The notes under the pieces are model-generated. The model ran no database searches and was not told where the DNA came from. It worked only from the letters and a program-made list of their open reading frames with translations. 48,425 nt of DNA from a virus. The position numbers and the translations under genes were made by a program. The stretch spans positions 1 through 48,425 of the IMG/VR virus record IMGVR_UViG_3300024257_000016. The stretch is one strand, 5' to 3'. This document shows, in pieces, positions 42,001-48,425 of the stretch; within the stretch, counting starts at the first letter, position 1, and every line of letters starts with the position of its first letter.

Positions 42001-45000
42001 CAGCCTGCATGTAGTTATACATCAGCGCAGCCAGCCTGCGCTCAGCCGTAACTTTGGCGCTTCCTGAAAGGCCTGCAGCCTCAAGAAACTTTGCAGCATG
42101 AGCAGTTGCTTCACTCTGGGCTCTGCCTAACGAATTTTTTAATGAACTCCTAATCGAATCAAGAAGTAAGTTCTCTCCGGTCTTTGGTAATTCATTTAAA
42201 TCTAATTGTTTCCCAATATCAAATTCACCAAATCTATAAGAGTCATTTTTAAAGCCGGCAACCTCTGATTTGTTTAACTTAATTCCCTTGCTGCCAAAGA
42301 ATTTAATATTATGATCGATAGCATTATTTGCCGACCTCTCTTTGTCTACAGAATAATCCTTGAAAGCGAGAACAAAACTAGAAGCATTATCAATAACTGT
42401 TGAGCCGTATTCAATACCCCTATATGCCTCGTTGCCATCAAGAACACCCGACACGACCAAGTGACTAGCTCTCGCAGCTTTTTCTGCCCTGGATACGCCC
42501 ATTCCATTTGCCCAATTAGTGATAGCATTAATACCCATGCCTGGCGACCACTCTAATGTACCGCCAGATGATACCCACTCATAAAGTCCAGATTCCTGCG
42601 CAATGCCAGGATCAATTCCAAGACTTCTTTCAAAGAAATTTGACAACTCCTCGGCTGTAGCAGCTCCACTTAAAATATTAATATGTTTATCAAGCGCCGC
42701 ATTAAATACTCTATCTAAAAAAGCATTCGCTTCTGCCTTTGAGTCTGGCCCCCTGTACATATACTCTGTAAACTTTTGAGAAGTTCTATTGTTTTCAACG
42801 CTGGAAATATTATGAAATTCAAAACTAGATAATGGAACATCTATAATACCATTGTTAGTATTAACCTTAACCTCATTCCATCTTCCATTCTGTAGCGCCA
42901 GCCCAGCCTCTGCGTAATCTATAGAGGTTCCCTTGTGAGAAAACTCTACTGCAGGTATGTTTTTAGGCATCTTTCCTGTTGATGAAGTGGTCAAGAACTG
43001 AACGCCTAGCTCCTTACGTAACGCCGTAAGCTTTGGACTGTCAACTATCAGACCTTTATATAGTCGCTCTACGCCGTCAGGCCCGCTCATAATAACAGAA
43101 AACTTGCCGGTTGATGCATCGCCCTGTACTCCGTGAAGAGTGTGTAGCAGGTCAATTTCGGCTCTTGAGGCAATGATAGCGCCATCGTCTAATTCTGTTA
43201 TGCCTAATTCTTTCGCCCTATCCTCTGGTAGCAACTTCAGAATATCAATAGATTCAACATGTGCAACTTTAACTTTACCATTTTTTGCGAACTCTGCTCT
43301 GTTTACATTCTCTGAATTTGTATGCAATACTTCTGCGATTAGATCAGTAGGAATAAATCTACTATCGGCAAGCACCCTTGATACATGCTCGCTGCTTGTT
43401 GTGCGAGAGCTTGGATTGTTGGTTTTCGTTGCATATTTATTTGCCAGACTTTGCCATCCAGCGCTATCGTTAACTTCTGCTAAAGATTCAAGCCCAAAAG
43501 TATGAACATTGGATAACCTTGTAAGGCCTTCTGAGATTATAAGCTTTTCGCCTATTGAAAATGCGCCGCCATCTGAATTTTCTATAACATTAGCAGCATC
43601 TATAATATCACTAACGAATCCCTTCAATACAAAAGCTTCCGGCCTGTTTTTTGTAAACTTATCTATTTTGCTAGCCATCGATAGCAAGTATTTATCGGTT
43701 CCATTTTCCTTAAAGTCCCTGCTCCCAACCATCGCTGGCTCATTAATTCCCTCAGTCCGGAAAGTAATAAAATCATCTCTTTGTTCGCCGTCAATAGTAT
43801 ATGATGTATTCATTAATTTTTTATTATATCTAGGATTGGTAGCCCCTTCTTTTGTTAACGGAGACTCACCCTCAATCGTAGCGCCAGTCGGCATTATAAT
43901 TGTAGTCTCATTGTGTTCACTGCCAAGAGCATCTGCCATTCTTGTGATAGCTGTTCTTTCGGATCTAACCATGTTGCCAACTACACCAGAAACTTTTGTG
44001 TTCCCGTCTATCATTGCGCTCGGAGATATGACATATACATTTCTTGTAGATGTTGCTTCTCTTATTAAGTTTATCTTTGCCAATTCAGCATTGTTTTTAG
44101 TTTTACTATTATGCTTAACATTACGCAAGTTGCGTATTCGCTCTATAACAACATTAATCATTTTTCTATCTTGTCTTGTGCTCTCATCATATAGTAATTC
44201 TTTGCGAGCTTCACTTTCGGAAAATACTTTTTCATTAATCCATCTACTCAGTTGCGCATCTCCAATTAAAGCAAGCTTGCTTGTTAATCTAGGAGATAAT
44301 CCAGGATCTATTATAGACAATGAGTTGCTCATTAAAATAGTATCTAATTTATTGTGAAGTTCTGATTGTGTATACTTTCCCTCTTCGACAAGATTCCTAA
44401 CTTCCGTCAGAACATTTTCTTTTCCATGAGAGGATAGTCCATAAACATCAAACAGATCTTTTGTGGATTCAATTTCGAGATTGCGCGAGCTTCTGGCATC
44501 GACTGCTGCCTCGAAGTCACCAAGGCCCATAAGAACTTTATCTTCTGCAAAGCCAGCTTCTCCACGCTTAACATTTAGCTGCCTCAGAATTTCCCCAACA
44601 TCACGCCTGGCCTTGCCAAGATTGGCACTCGGTGAGATTTTAATCTTAACCTTGCCATGTTTACCATTAATAAAAGTTAAGCCATTTCTTTCAAGAGCCT
44701 TTTTCGCTTTATCAAATGCGAAATAGTCCTCCCTTCCTTTTCCAAGAGAATACATCATAGATCTTAACGTGTGCTGTATTTGACCTATCTCGGTCCTTGT
44801 CCTGGTACTGGTTTTAATATTTCCAAGAGCTTCCTGTATGGCCTCAACATCGCCCCTCTCGTAAGCGTCCACCATTCGGACATATCCCATGGCGGCTTCT
44901 TCAAGGTTTCTGTCGTGGCCAACTATATTAGTAATCTCAGCAGACGCATCTGCTTCAGTAGTTTTTACAACTCCATCAATAGCGCCGATCCGTTTAAACT

Positions 45001-48000
45001 TACCAAGCATTCCTTGTTCCGTAAGAGCGTATCTATCTGGAAGGCCTTCGTCATATAACAAATTATTTATATATTCTATATATGTAGTTTCTTTCTCGGA
45101 CCCAGTAAACATAGTTGGGTCCTTCATAACAATGCCGTCTTTTGTCAGCTGAATTATTCCTTGATTTTGAAAATGATTATTAAACGCCGATACCCTGTCC
45201 GGAATTCTACCAAACGGCAACTGCTCTTCGCGGATTTGATTTGCAACAGTACTTGAATAGCCCGGTACATTTAAATGAACGCCCAAAGTATTAACTAAAA
45301 GATCTCGCATAGTTTTCTTTTGAGTCTTTAATCCAGAATCAAGTTCTATTGCGAATTTATTACTCCACCATTTAACTAATTGAGAAGCATCGCCTTCTTT
45401 GTATTTACTCTTTGCTCCGCCAGGCATAAACCTAACATCGTTCCTTCTAGACATTATTTCCCAGAAGCCCCTCATCTCTGCAACCATAGAATCAATATCA
45501 CCAGACAACGCATTTGGATATTGTTTTTTAAACGCCCTTTTCATTCCAGCGCCACTTGGCAAGGCAACCATTTTCCAGATCTGTCTTCCGCCAGCATCCT
45601 TTCCTCTTATAATTGGAGACTCATGAAGTGAGGACGAGCCGCTATTGGCTTTTCCAATAATCTTATCCATGGTGACCGAAACTGTTTTATGTCCGCTCTC
45701 GCCAAGATCATGATTGTACGTAAATATATCAGTCATAAACTTACGAGCGCTTCCTATTGCAGACTGCTCATAAATAAGACTATGTATAGACGAGTATCCG
45801 CTTTCTGTATCCATATCATGAATATAATCTTTATGATTTTTACCTATATGCTCTTTAGCTAACGATTGAACCGCATCCACATTATTCATTAAAATTTCAT
45901 ACGCAGCAGCGCCTTCTTTTGTTGCAATATCAACAGTCTTCGCATCTGCTATAGAGCCTTCTATGCGAACTGATTTAGATAGAGTATCGACATGCAGAAG
46001 ACCCATATTAGCACGATAAGATTCCTTGGCAAGCCTGCTTACGTCTTCCGGCCTGTCGTTTTTAGAATCAATAAACTTCACATAGTTATATTTATCTGTC
46101 TGAATTACATCATCGGAATTTCTGGCTCCGTACACCTCCCGCCCATCATCAAGAGCCTGCGGTACACTGCTGTCAATTGAATCGGCAAGCTCTAATACTG
46201 CCTGCCTGTACGACCTCCTGAAGACATTATGCCTTACATCTTTAAATATAAACGAATCGCCTGGAGCAATTAATCTTTGAGCAGAAAGCTCTTTCTTTAA
46301 TCTTTGAACCATAGAAAACTTGGCAGCATCGGATAGCTCTCCAAGAGTGGTCGCGTCCGTGTCAAGCGTTATGCTGTCCTTGCTGAGAAGAAGACCGCTA
46401 ACTTCGTCTTCTCTGAATTTGGCAGTTCGCAATAGCCGAACCCAATCAGTAAACCCGTTGACCTCTTCTTTGTGCAAGTCACCTTTGGGGCCAGACGGAT
46501 CATACGCCTCACCACCCATCTCTTTTATCATTACATTATTAACTTCATCTAATAATTTAGGATTCTCAATTGCCATCTCAATAAGTTCTTCGGTAGTTTT
46601 GCCATCAACCTTTACAGTTTTCTCAATAGCTCTTTTGAAAATATCACCAACAGCTTTATTGGTAGCGTCAACTGCGGCTGGCACAGAATCATTGTTTATA
46701 TATTCTGCAGGAGTTAGTTTCTCATGTTGAGTTGGGTCATACGCAAGCTCCTTGTCGTACACTCCCCATAATCTAGCAACATCTCTGGCTTCATTTATTC
46801 CCTGTAATCTTAATGCAAAGTTTTGGCTTTCAACTCCAAACCCAGCGCCATAATGAGAAGCATCCAACATGGAGAAATAAGGTTCTTTTGTCGCAGAGTA
46901 TGCAAGCCCGTAATGAACCATAACATCCGCTACTGATCTCATTGATGGATCGTTTACCATTCTTCCCAAAGTAGACATTTGACCAGCAGATTCTAATCCT
47001 CTTTCTATGTCCGGCTTAAAGAGTGATGAGCCATCGCTGTAGTTCATCCCCTCTGTAGCGCCATAAAGGAAATGTTGCTGAGTGTCGGTTACTAATCCAG
47101 TCCAAAGCCCAAGCATACCACGCCTGCCAAGATCGCTAAAATAAACCTTACGCATCTCGGCCATCTTCTCGGCCACAGGTATAAAGTTTGCGGCGTGTTT
47201 TTTAGCTATCTCTGCAGCAATCTTTACTTTTTCGGCACCAGTTGCTCTGTCAATTGCATTCGCCCAAACACCCAGCTGTAGCCCCGATGTTCCCTGTAGC
47301 AGCTTGCTGGCAGATTGCCTTGTGCCTGAGCCCATGCTTGCAGACATGAATCTAAGCAGCTCTGATAATGCAGCTGGATCTTCCTTTGCCATCTTGTCAA
47401 AATCTATGCCGCCATGTTGTTTTAACGCAGCACCGAATCGCCTAGTTCTTCGAGGTCCGCCCTCAGCACCCTTGCTAAACAACGCCTTCATTGCTTTTCC
47501 GAAAGCACCAGACTTGCCAAACAATCTTGAGTTCGCGCTATCCATTCCATAAAACAACTTATCGGCTATCTTTTCACCGGCAAGAATTCGTTCCGTGCCT
47601 GTAGCATTTGTCTTGCTAATGCCAGCCAAGATAGAGTGAAGTGTATCCGTGCCCATTACATTTTTTCTGGCAAACCCAGGCTGAACCCTAAGCTTTTTAA
47701 ATATCTCAAGCCTTGATAATGGCAATGCTCCACCAAGCAGCCCAAAACCAGCACCGATAGTTGCGTCATTAAGAATACCATGGAAGTATGCTCGTCTCAG
47801 CCATCCTTCTCCCTCTTCCTTGTGGAAGCCGTGTCCGAGGAACATGTTCTCAGTTGCATTCAGCAAGTTCTTCACTGTGCCGCTGGCTGAAGACCATTCC
47901 TCTTCTTCATACCCATAGTCACCTGGATGAGTAATCGCTCCAGTTAGCCTATGCGTAGCTGCCATAGAGACAAGTCCGGCAGCATGATTTGCTGCTCTTT

Positions 48001-48425
48001 GAGTCATATGGGCTACATTTGAACCAAATCTGCCAGTAAACTTATCACTCCATCTTGTAATAAGCTTTGAAACATCAGCTCCGTCTTTGCTAAATGCTTT
48101 AATCCAATCATCGCCTGCAATTGAAACCATTCTGCGTATTTCTTTTGGACCCAGCTCTGGATGAGCCTTCATCAATTGCTTGGCTAAATCTGTTCTGAAA
48201 ATATTACTCATACTGGCAGTTAACTCTTTTTTAAGATTCTTAACTGTACCCCATGCACCGGCCTGCGCCTTTGAGCCAGTCGCTATGGTGGCCTCTACTG
48301 CCTTGTCAGAGGACTTCTTTATCATCTTACCCACTACATCGTCTGTGACGCCAAAGATCTTTGACAGCTCACTAGAGACACCTTTAGCGGCTTCCTTTGA
48401 GCCAGCCTTGCCAAGTACTCCTAAT
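36026..48425 (-). CDS. Giant virion RNA polymerase-type protein with double-psi beta-barrel motifs (4504 aa in full; continues at 1315)
   Basis: The frame continues through the circle junction to 1315, giving 4504 residues. Motifs in the full numbering: D2118-D2119-G-A-I-I-A-S2125; K2162 in YKGLIVD; K2190 in TGKM; D2693-F-D2695-G-D2697-Q; AVIDAASKG around D2825 to K2829. YKG...K followed by DFDGD is the order of the first and second barrels in single-chain RNA polymerases (eukaryotic RdRPs, YonO, crAss-like phage virion polymerase), and DFDGDQ is also the metal-binding loop of bacterial beta-prime. The regions before 2000 and after 3100 are helical, with a hydrophobic stretch (GRMVLAGITASVLSVF) near residue 4005. 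Last in the virion cluster after ejection proteins, so probably packaged and injected. Confidence 0.75.
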   Translation of the reverse strand, partial: LGVLGKAGSKEAAKGVSSELSKIFGVTDDVVGKMIKKSSDKAVEATIATGSKAQAGAWGTVKNLKKELTASMSNIFRTDLAKQLMKAHPELGPKEIRRMVSIAGDDWIKAFSKDGADVSKLITRWSDKFTGRFGSNVAHMTQRAANHAAGLVSMAATHRLTGAITHPGDYGYEEEEWSSASGTVKNLLNATENMFLGHGFHKEEGEGWLRRAYFHGILNDATIGAGFGLLGGALPLSRLEIFKKLRVQPGFARKNVMGTDTLHSILAGISKTNATGTERILAGEKIADKLFYGMDSANSRLFGKSGAFGKAMKALFSKGAEGGPRRTRRFGAALKQHGGIDFDKMAKEDPAALSELLRFMSASMGSGTRQSASKLLQGTSGLQLGVWANAIDRATGAEKVKIAAEIAKKHAANFIPVAEKMAEMRKVYFSDLGRRGMLGLWTGLVTDTQQHFLYGATEGMNYSDGSSLFKPDIERGLESAGQMSTLGRMVNDPSMRSVADVMVHYGLAYSATKEPYFSMLDASHYGAGFGVESQNFALRLQGINEARDVARLWGVYDKELAYDPTQHEKLTPAEYINNDSVPAAVDATNKAVGDIFKRAIEKTVKVDGKTTEELIEMAIENPKLLDEVNNVMIKEMGGEAYDPSGPKGDLHKEEVNGFTDWVRLLRTAKFREDEVSGLLLSKDSITLDTDATTLGELSDAAKFSMVQRLKKELSAQRLIAPGDSFIFKDVRHNVFRRSYRQAVLELADSIDSSVPQALDDGREVYGARNSDDVIQTDKYNYVKFIDSKNDRPEDVSRLAKESYRANMGLLHVDTLSKSVRIEGSIADAKTVDIATKEGAAAYEILMNNVDAVQSLAKEHIGKNHKDYIHDMDTESGYSSIHSLIYEQSAIGSARKFMTDIFTYNHDLGESGHKTVSVTMDKIIGKANSGSSSLHESPIIRGKDAGGRQIWKMVALPSGAGMKRAFKKQYPNALSGDIDSMVAEMRGFWEIMSRRNDVRFMPGGAKSKYKEGDASQLVKWWSNKFAIELDSGLKTQKKTMRDLLVNTLGVHLNVPGYSSTVANQIREEQLPFGRIPDRVSAFNNHFQNQGIIQLTKDGIVMKDPTMFTGSEKETTYIEYINNLLYDEGLPDRYALTEQGMLGKFKRIGAIDGVVKTTEADASAEITNIVGHDRNLEEAAMGYVRMVDAYERGDVEAIQEALGNIKTSTRTRTEIGQIQHTLRSMMYSLGKGREDYFAFDKAKKALERNGLTFINGKHGKVKIKISPSANLGKARRDVGEILRQLNVKRGEAGFAEDKVLMGLGDFEAAVDARSSRNLEIESTKDLFDVYGLSSHGKENVLTEVRNLVEEGKYTQSELHNKLDTILMSNSLSIIDPGLSPRLTSKLALIGDAQLSRWINEKVFSESEARKELLYDESTRQDRKMINVVIERIRNLRNVKHNSKTKNNAELAKINLIREATSTRNVYVISPSAMIDGNTKVSGVVGNMVRSERTAITRMADALGSEHNETTIIMPTGATIEGESPLTKEGATNPRYNKKLMNTSYTIDGEQRDDFITFRTEGINEPAMVGSRDFKENGTDKYLLSMASKIDKFTKNRPEAFVLKGFVSDIIDAANVIENSDGGAFSIGEKLIISEGLTRLSNVHTFGLESLAEVNDSAGWQSLANKYATKTNNPSSRTTSSEHVSRVLADSRFIPTDLIAEVLHTNSENVNRAEFAKNGKVKVAHVESIDILKLLPEDRAKELGITELDDGAIIASRAEIDLLHTLHGVQGDASTGKFSVIMSGPDGVERLYKGLIVDSPKLTALRKELGVQFLTTSSTGKMPKNIPAVEFSHKGTSIDYAEAGLALQNGRWNEVKVNTNNGIIDVPLSSFEFHNISSVENNRTSQKFTEYMYRGPDSKAEANAFLDRVFNAALDKHINILSGAATAEELSNFFERSLGIDPGIAQESGLYEWVSSGGTLEWSPGMGINAITNWANGMGVSRAEKAARASHLVVSGVLDGNEAYRGIEYGSTVIDNASSFVLAFKDYSVDKERSANNAIDHNIKFFGSKGIKLNKSEVAGFKNDSYRFGEFDIGKQLDLNELPKTGENLLLDSIRSSLKNSLGRAQSEATAHAAKFLEAAGLSGSAKVTAERRLAALMYNYMQAGLSGGKAEVASKTPHKRFVPAEEKALAELNKYIIALGKKAIESGDTSGLPDSWEIENDIMSGENGIYAGQGIGRLSGREALRAELASRKITNGAVRNALDFFLGKYDHEARPHLGRDQFDGPNFSSNKGLATVSVGMVAGAKTYPSKDFAASKLDYVLGYDSKKSDAFMGREKAALMDRDFDGDQTMAHNPIGMNSIADGWAYGNAKQPADTKLSVYEQRRKIGPPAMESDQWFSGKSSRKLAENAVVLEKAKGTTQKLSNALAFLADGFGVNLTQGGKSVVVGPKRSTHSRLTADIDFLQMQDNNVQAVIDAASKGTNMTYKEMRDLFVKEVIMHDPNGWLNSITGDAELTNLIRGQEKKILETMLDFAEKVGDVNGYTSRQQRKTITDNLLLAALVDSPNASNNLNTLFGVMLRNNGVKIPKGRELRLLTPENSENMTFASLRRINKLNKKVYEKYTNENATFESELTSDALRLIDPTIDFANSYPGKNQTRMSTNFEKMAMRILTHAEFNKPDANGVFDNSPTKSPYEKVQAIFNGEQRKHVLMPDQIVQMRSTAVAQASIGTAARLFADPHSYTFTGKARAQHARKIIDTIEGFAKKAITGNAKDKWTWDAVQKASDEAVRTFYEKWDKDGDGIYHATYALLSTGPLGKDRGTIAVGGKALPIHRNMQNQLLRSVMGYLAKNHQDAILTYELLNSAYSKGDGAALSALEQIISDGASSHYLGASSTGEFTATYNLPIAGKDIDRFKGKGSLVEGESINSEIDGITVGGRIPKWVGAATGILRMYSRNALVMNPQDFTQRINGLRTAEFKQTIGDALGGADNSLFKETSTRLDSQGLDRSPYTSEVYYSEMKKARRAKEDIFNEKVTKSVNNEIGKPQVQASLRSKMQGRFNNKSWEALVAEKKSSLREKFEREFDDMRPLSEDMATAADRATVAHTRRMLRHLRAGDNPSALGAGFGYSEGRKASYGSLTKQQEQLRDQIRVSTGEDADPKETIHINKGLAKIDNIVRYDPWIQSILSMSQGGSKPEVAFRGWVQQQYNININREPLKEQDVFQILKHLEHMKYGEKHYNKTILAAGGETTGVVDKAAAWLYSNALPRQKAENSPHFEHLFETSNIVRSQMKRHRSQSLSLLVNLEKSIKDNFPAGHNDLKSIMSRISEIQNRLSLAKHAGASTEDLTSIERLYASLREGSDPIAGQTGATLMAMADMFDGVARYGQTDGGAGFSPIYQIEIGADRNGREITIPKRGKNGQRLVDRTKTVDKIIGMLQSRDLATGKGTAERAIANNMIDYFDYQAEITAEGLQEARQVIRRLAEKQSGIKDVAEKTKLFKRIDDMIDEIQSGNIYFPANRIGLQFALSTAIAEQGEQIGTNMNFFDIDPAGQASFNTDRFMSNLEAKLKDKAKHSVRLKDFNMVGVMAGHAAEGIDFLQTQKMWNAMLDVNNGLEKLIILSGSKEDRLKNIEYANSVRLMLEQHASKMQASPHQSSISRLGRMVLAGITASVLSVFSPITSIVNHVGGHTMLAAKTGVRDARTPREARWSPDEFNAVAGKEFVDFENRDQYDPYSSDWNEWAQYLQPKVREQLGLAAKDRLETAEKVVGFTANKLLYLMGKVETPLRQKAWRAGAARVWDQISSQKQEFTNLSVDTYRRFGIDPESVVGKKATEKSIDIAFRRYRERASSAAGHKLIVETQFLYDKLNRSDLDLNTATAFLTKLVHYTRNIQAIGQYMVHDKFAEIQAGDHMGLSPNKQISNAWSPTTWQSQQEYKFNPDTAFSTIFGLGILLQALGGDDDAPVPLQFAERVNPIGIPAIDMTRDLVRYAGTHGNKLNGLVNSGYLDEQDVINYRNRIGWGSGLPQYFMGPTGKELPQAIGFALVKAGLDDGTLGEDMSELVRATTGINVNRSSMEYKYGTDATTNIINLLLYQTAPGAPRIYNKITGTATAFKRMQDNPGQPDAQMEFLKTVQNNLWRPGPYRYLPIKKQPRYNLD
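41450..41464 (-). other. DFDGD catalytic motif codons of the giant protein
   Basis: Codes D2693-F-D-G-D2697, followed by Q. Three aspartates in DxDGD bind the catalytic magnesium in multi-subunit and single-chain double-psi barrel RNA polymerases. The following residues T-M-A-H-N-P match the beta-prime sequence DGDQMAVHxP. Confidence 0.8.
48226..48425. repeat. Right copy of 200-bp terminal direct repeat (circle overlap)
   Basis: Identical to 1-200 apart from T at 48299 (C at 74). A GTG at 48334 inside this copy gives the apparent start of the giant gene if the repeat is ignored; the true start lies beyond the junction at 1315. Confidence 0.93.

Noticed and set aside
43509-44357. Plus-strand 282-codon open frame opposite the giant gene
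   Set aside because: It is antisense to a well-supported coding frame, has no ribosome site and reads as a low-complexity hydrophobic shadow.
48226-48334. Start of the giant gene at 48334 (MGKMIKKSS)
   Set aside because: This GTG lies inside the terminal repeat; the same frame continues open at the left end to an ATG at 1315, 3 bases after the upstream gene.
36026-48425. N4-type single-subunit RNA polymerase motifs in the giant protein
   Set aside because: I looked for T7/N4-like catalytic blocks and did not see them; the motifs fit the double-psi barrel family instead.

Overview
The window is an essentially complete genome of a short-tailed (podovirus-like) tailed bacteriophage. The first 200 bases recur at the end (1-200 = 48226-48425, one mismatch), so the molecule closes into a circle of about 48,225 bp and the window edges fall inside a gene. 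Evidence for a podovirus: large terminase, P22-type portal, scaffold, HK97-like capsid protein, a chain of neck/adaptor proteins, a beta-propeller nozzle-like protein, three coiled-coil ejection-type proteins, and no tape measure, tail-tube or sheath genes. The host cannot be named; strong Shine-Dalgarno sites and a lipoprotein-like signal point to a bacterium.

Layout: one divergent control region (22968-23537) feeds two arms. The leftward arm runs from 23002 down to 1 and, through the circle junction, from 48225 down to 36026 (about 35 kb). It holds small terminase, metallophosphoesterase, large terminase, portal, scaffold, capsid, adaptors, nozzle, putative receptor-binding protein, ejection proteins, and finally one giant gene. 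Neighbouring genes are tightly packed, many overlapping by 1-4 bases. The rightward arm (23538-35991) is visibly more AT-rich and holds small membrane or lipoprotein genes, a RadC-like protein, a Cas4/RecB-like nuclease, a single-strand annealing protein, an SSB-like protein, a probable helicase loader, a DnaB-like helicase, a sigma-70 family factor, DUF3850 and DUF932 proteins, a RuvC-like resolvase and several unknowns. The arms converge on a perfect 12-bp hairpin at 35994-36024.

The main discovery is the giant gene. Read across the circle junction it starts at 1315, not inside the terminal repeat, and encodes 4504 residues. Near its middle it carries the signature of a single-chain double-psi beta-barrel RNA polymerase: a DGAIIAS motif, then YKGLIVD and TGKM lysines (first barrel), then DFDGDQ (second barrel, the metal-binding loop also found in bacterial beta-prime), then AVIDAASKG. 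The order matches eukaryotic RNA-dependent RNA polymerases, YonO and the crAss-like phage virion RNA polymerase. As the last gene of the virion-protein cluster it is probably packaged and injected to transcribe early genes; the phage sigma factor may then redirect host RNA polymerase to the late arm.

Other notable points: a control region with 21-bp iteron-like repeats, an 8T/9A tract and inverted 16-mers; three intergenic stretches with strong RNA hairpins; a neck gene carrying a jelly-roll-like insertion; an adaptor apparently split into two genes; and two places where neighbouring small genes are joined in frame but keep internal ribosome-binding sites. I recognise no DNA polymerase, primase, integrase or endolysin.
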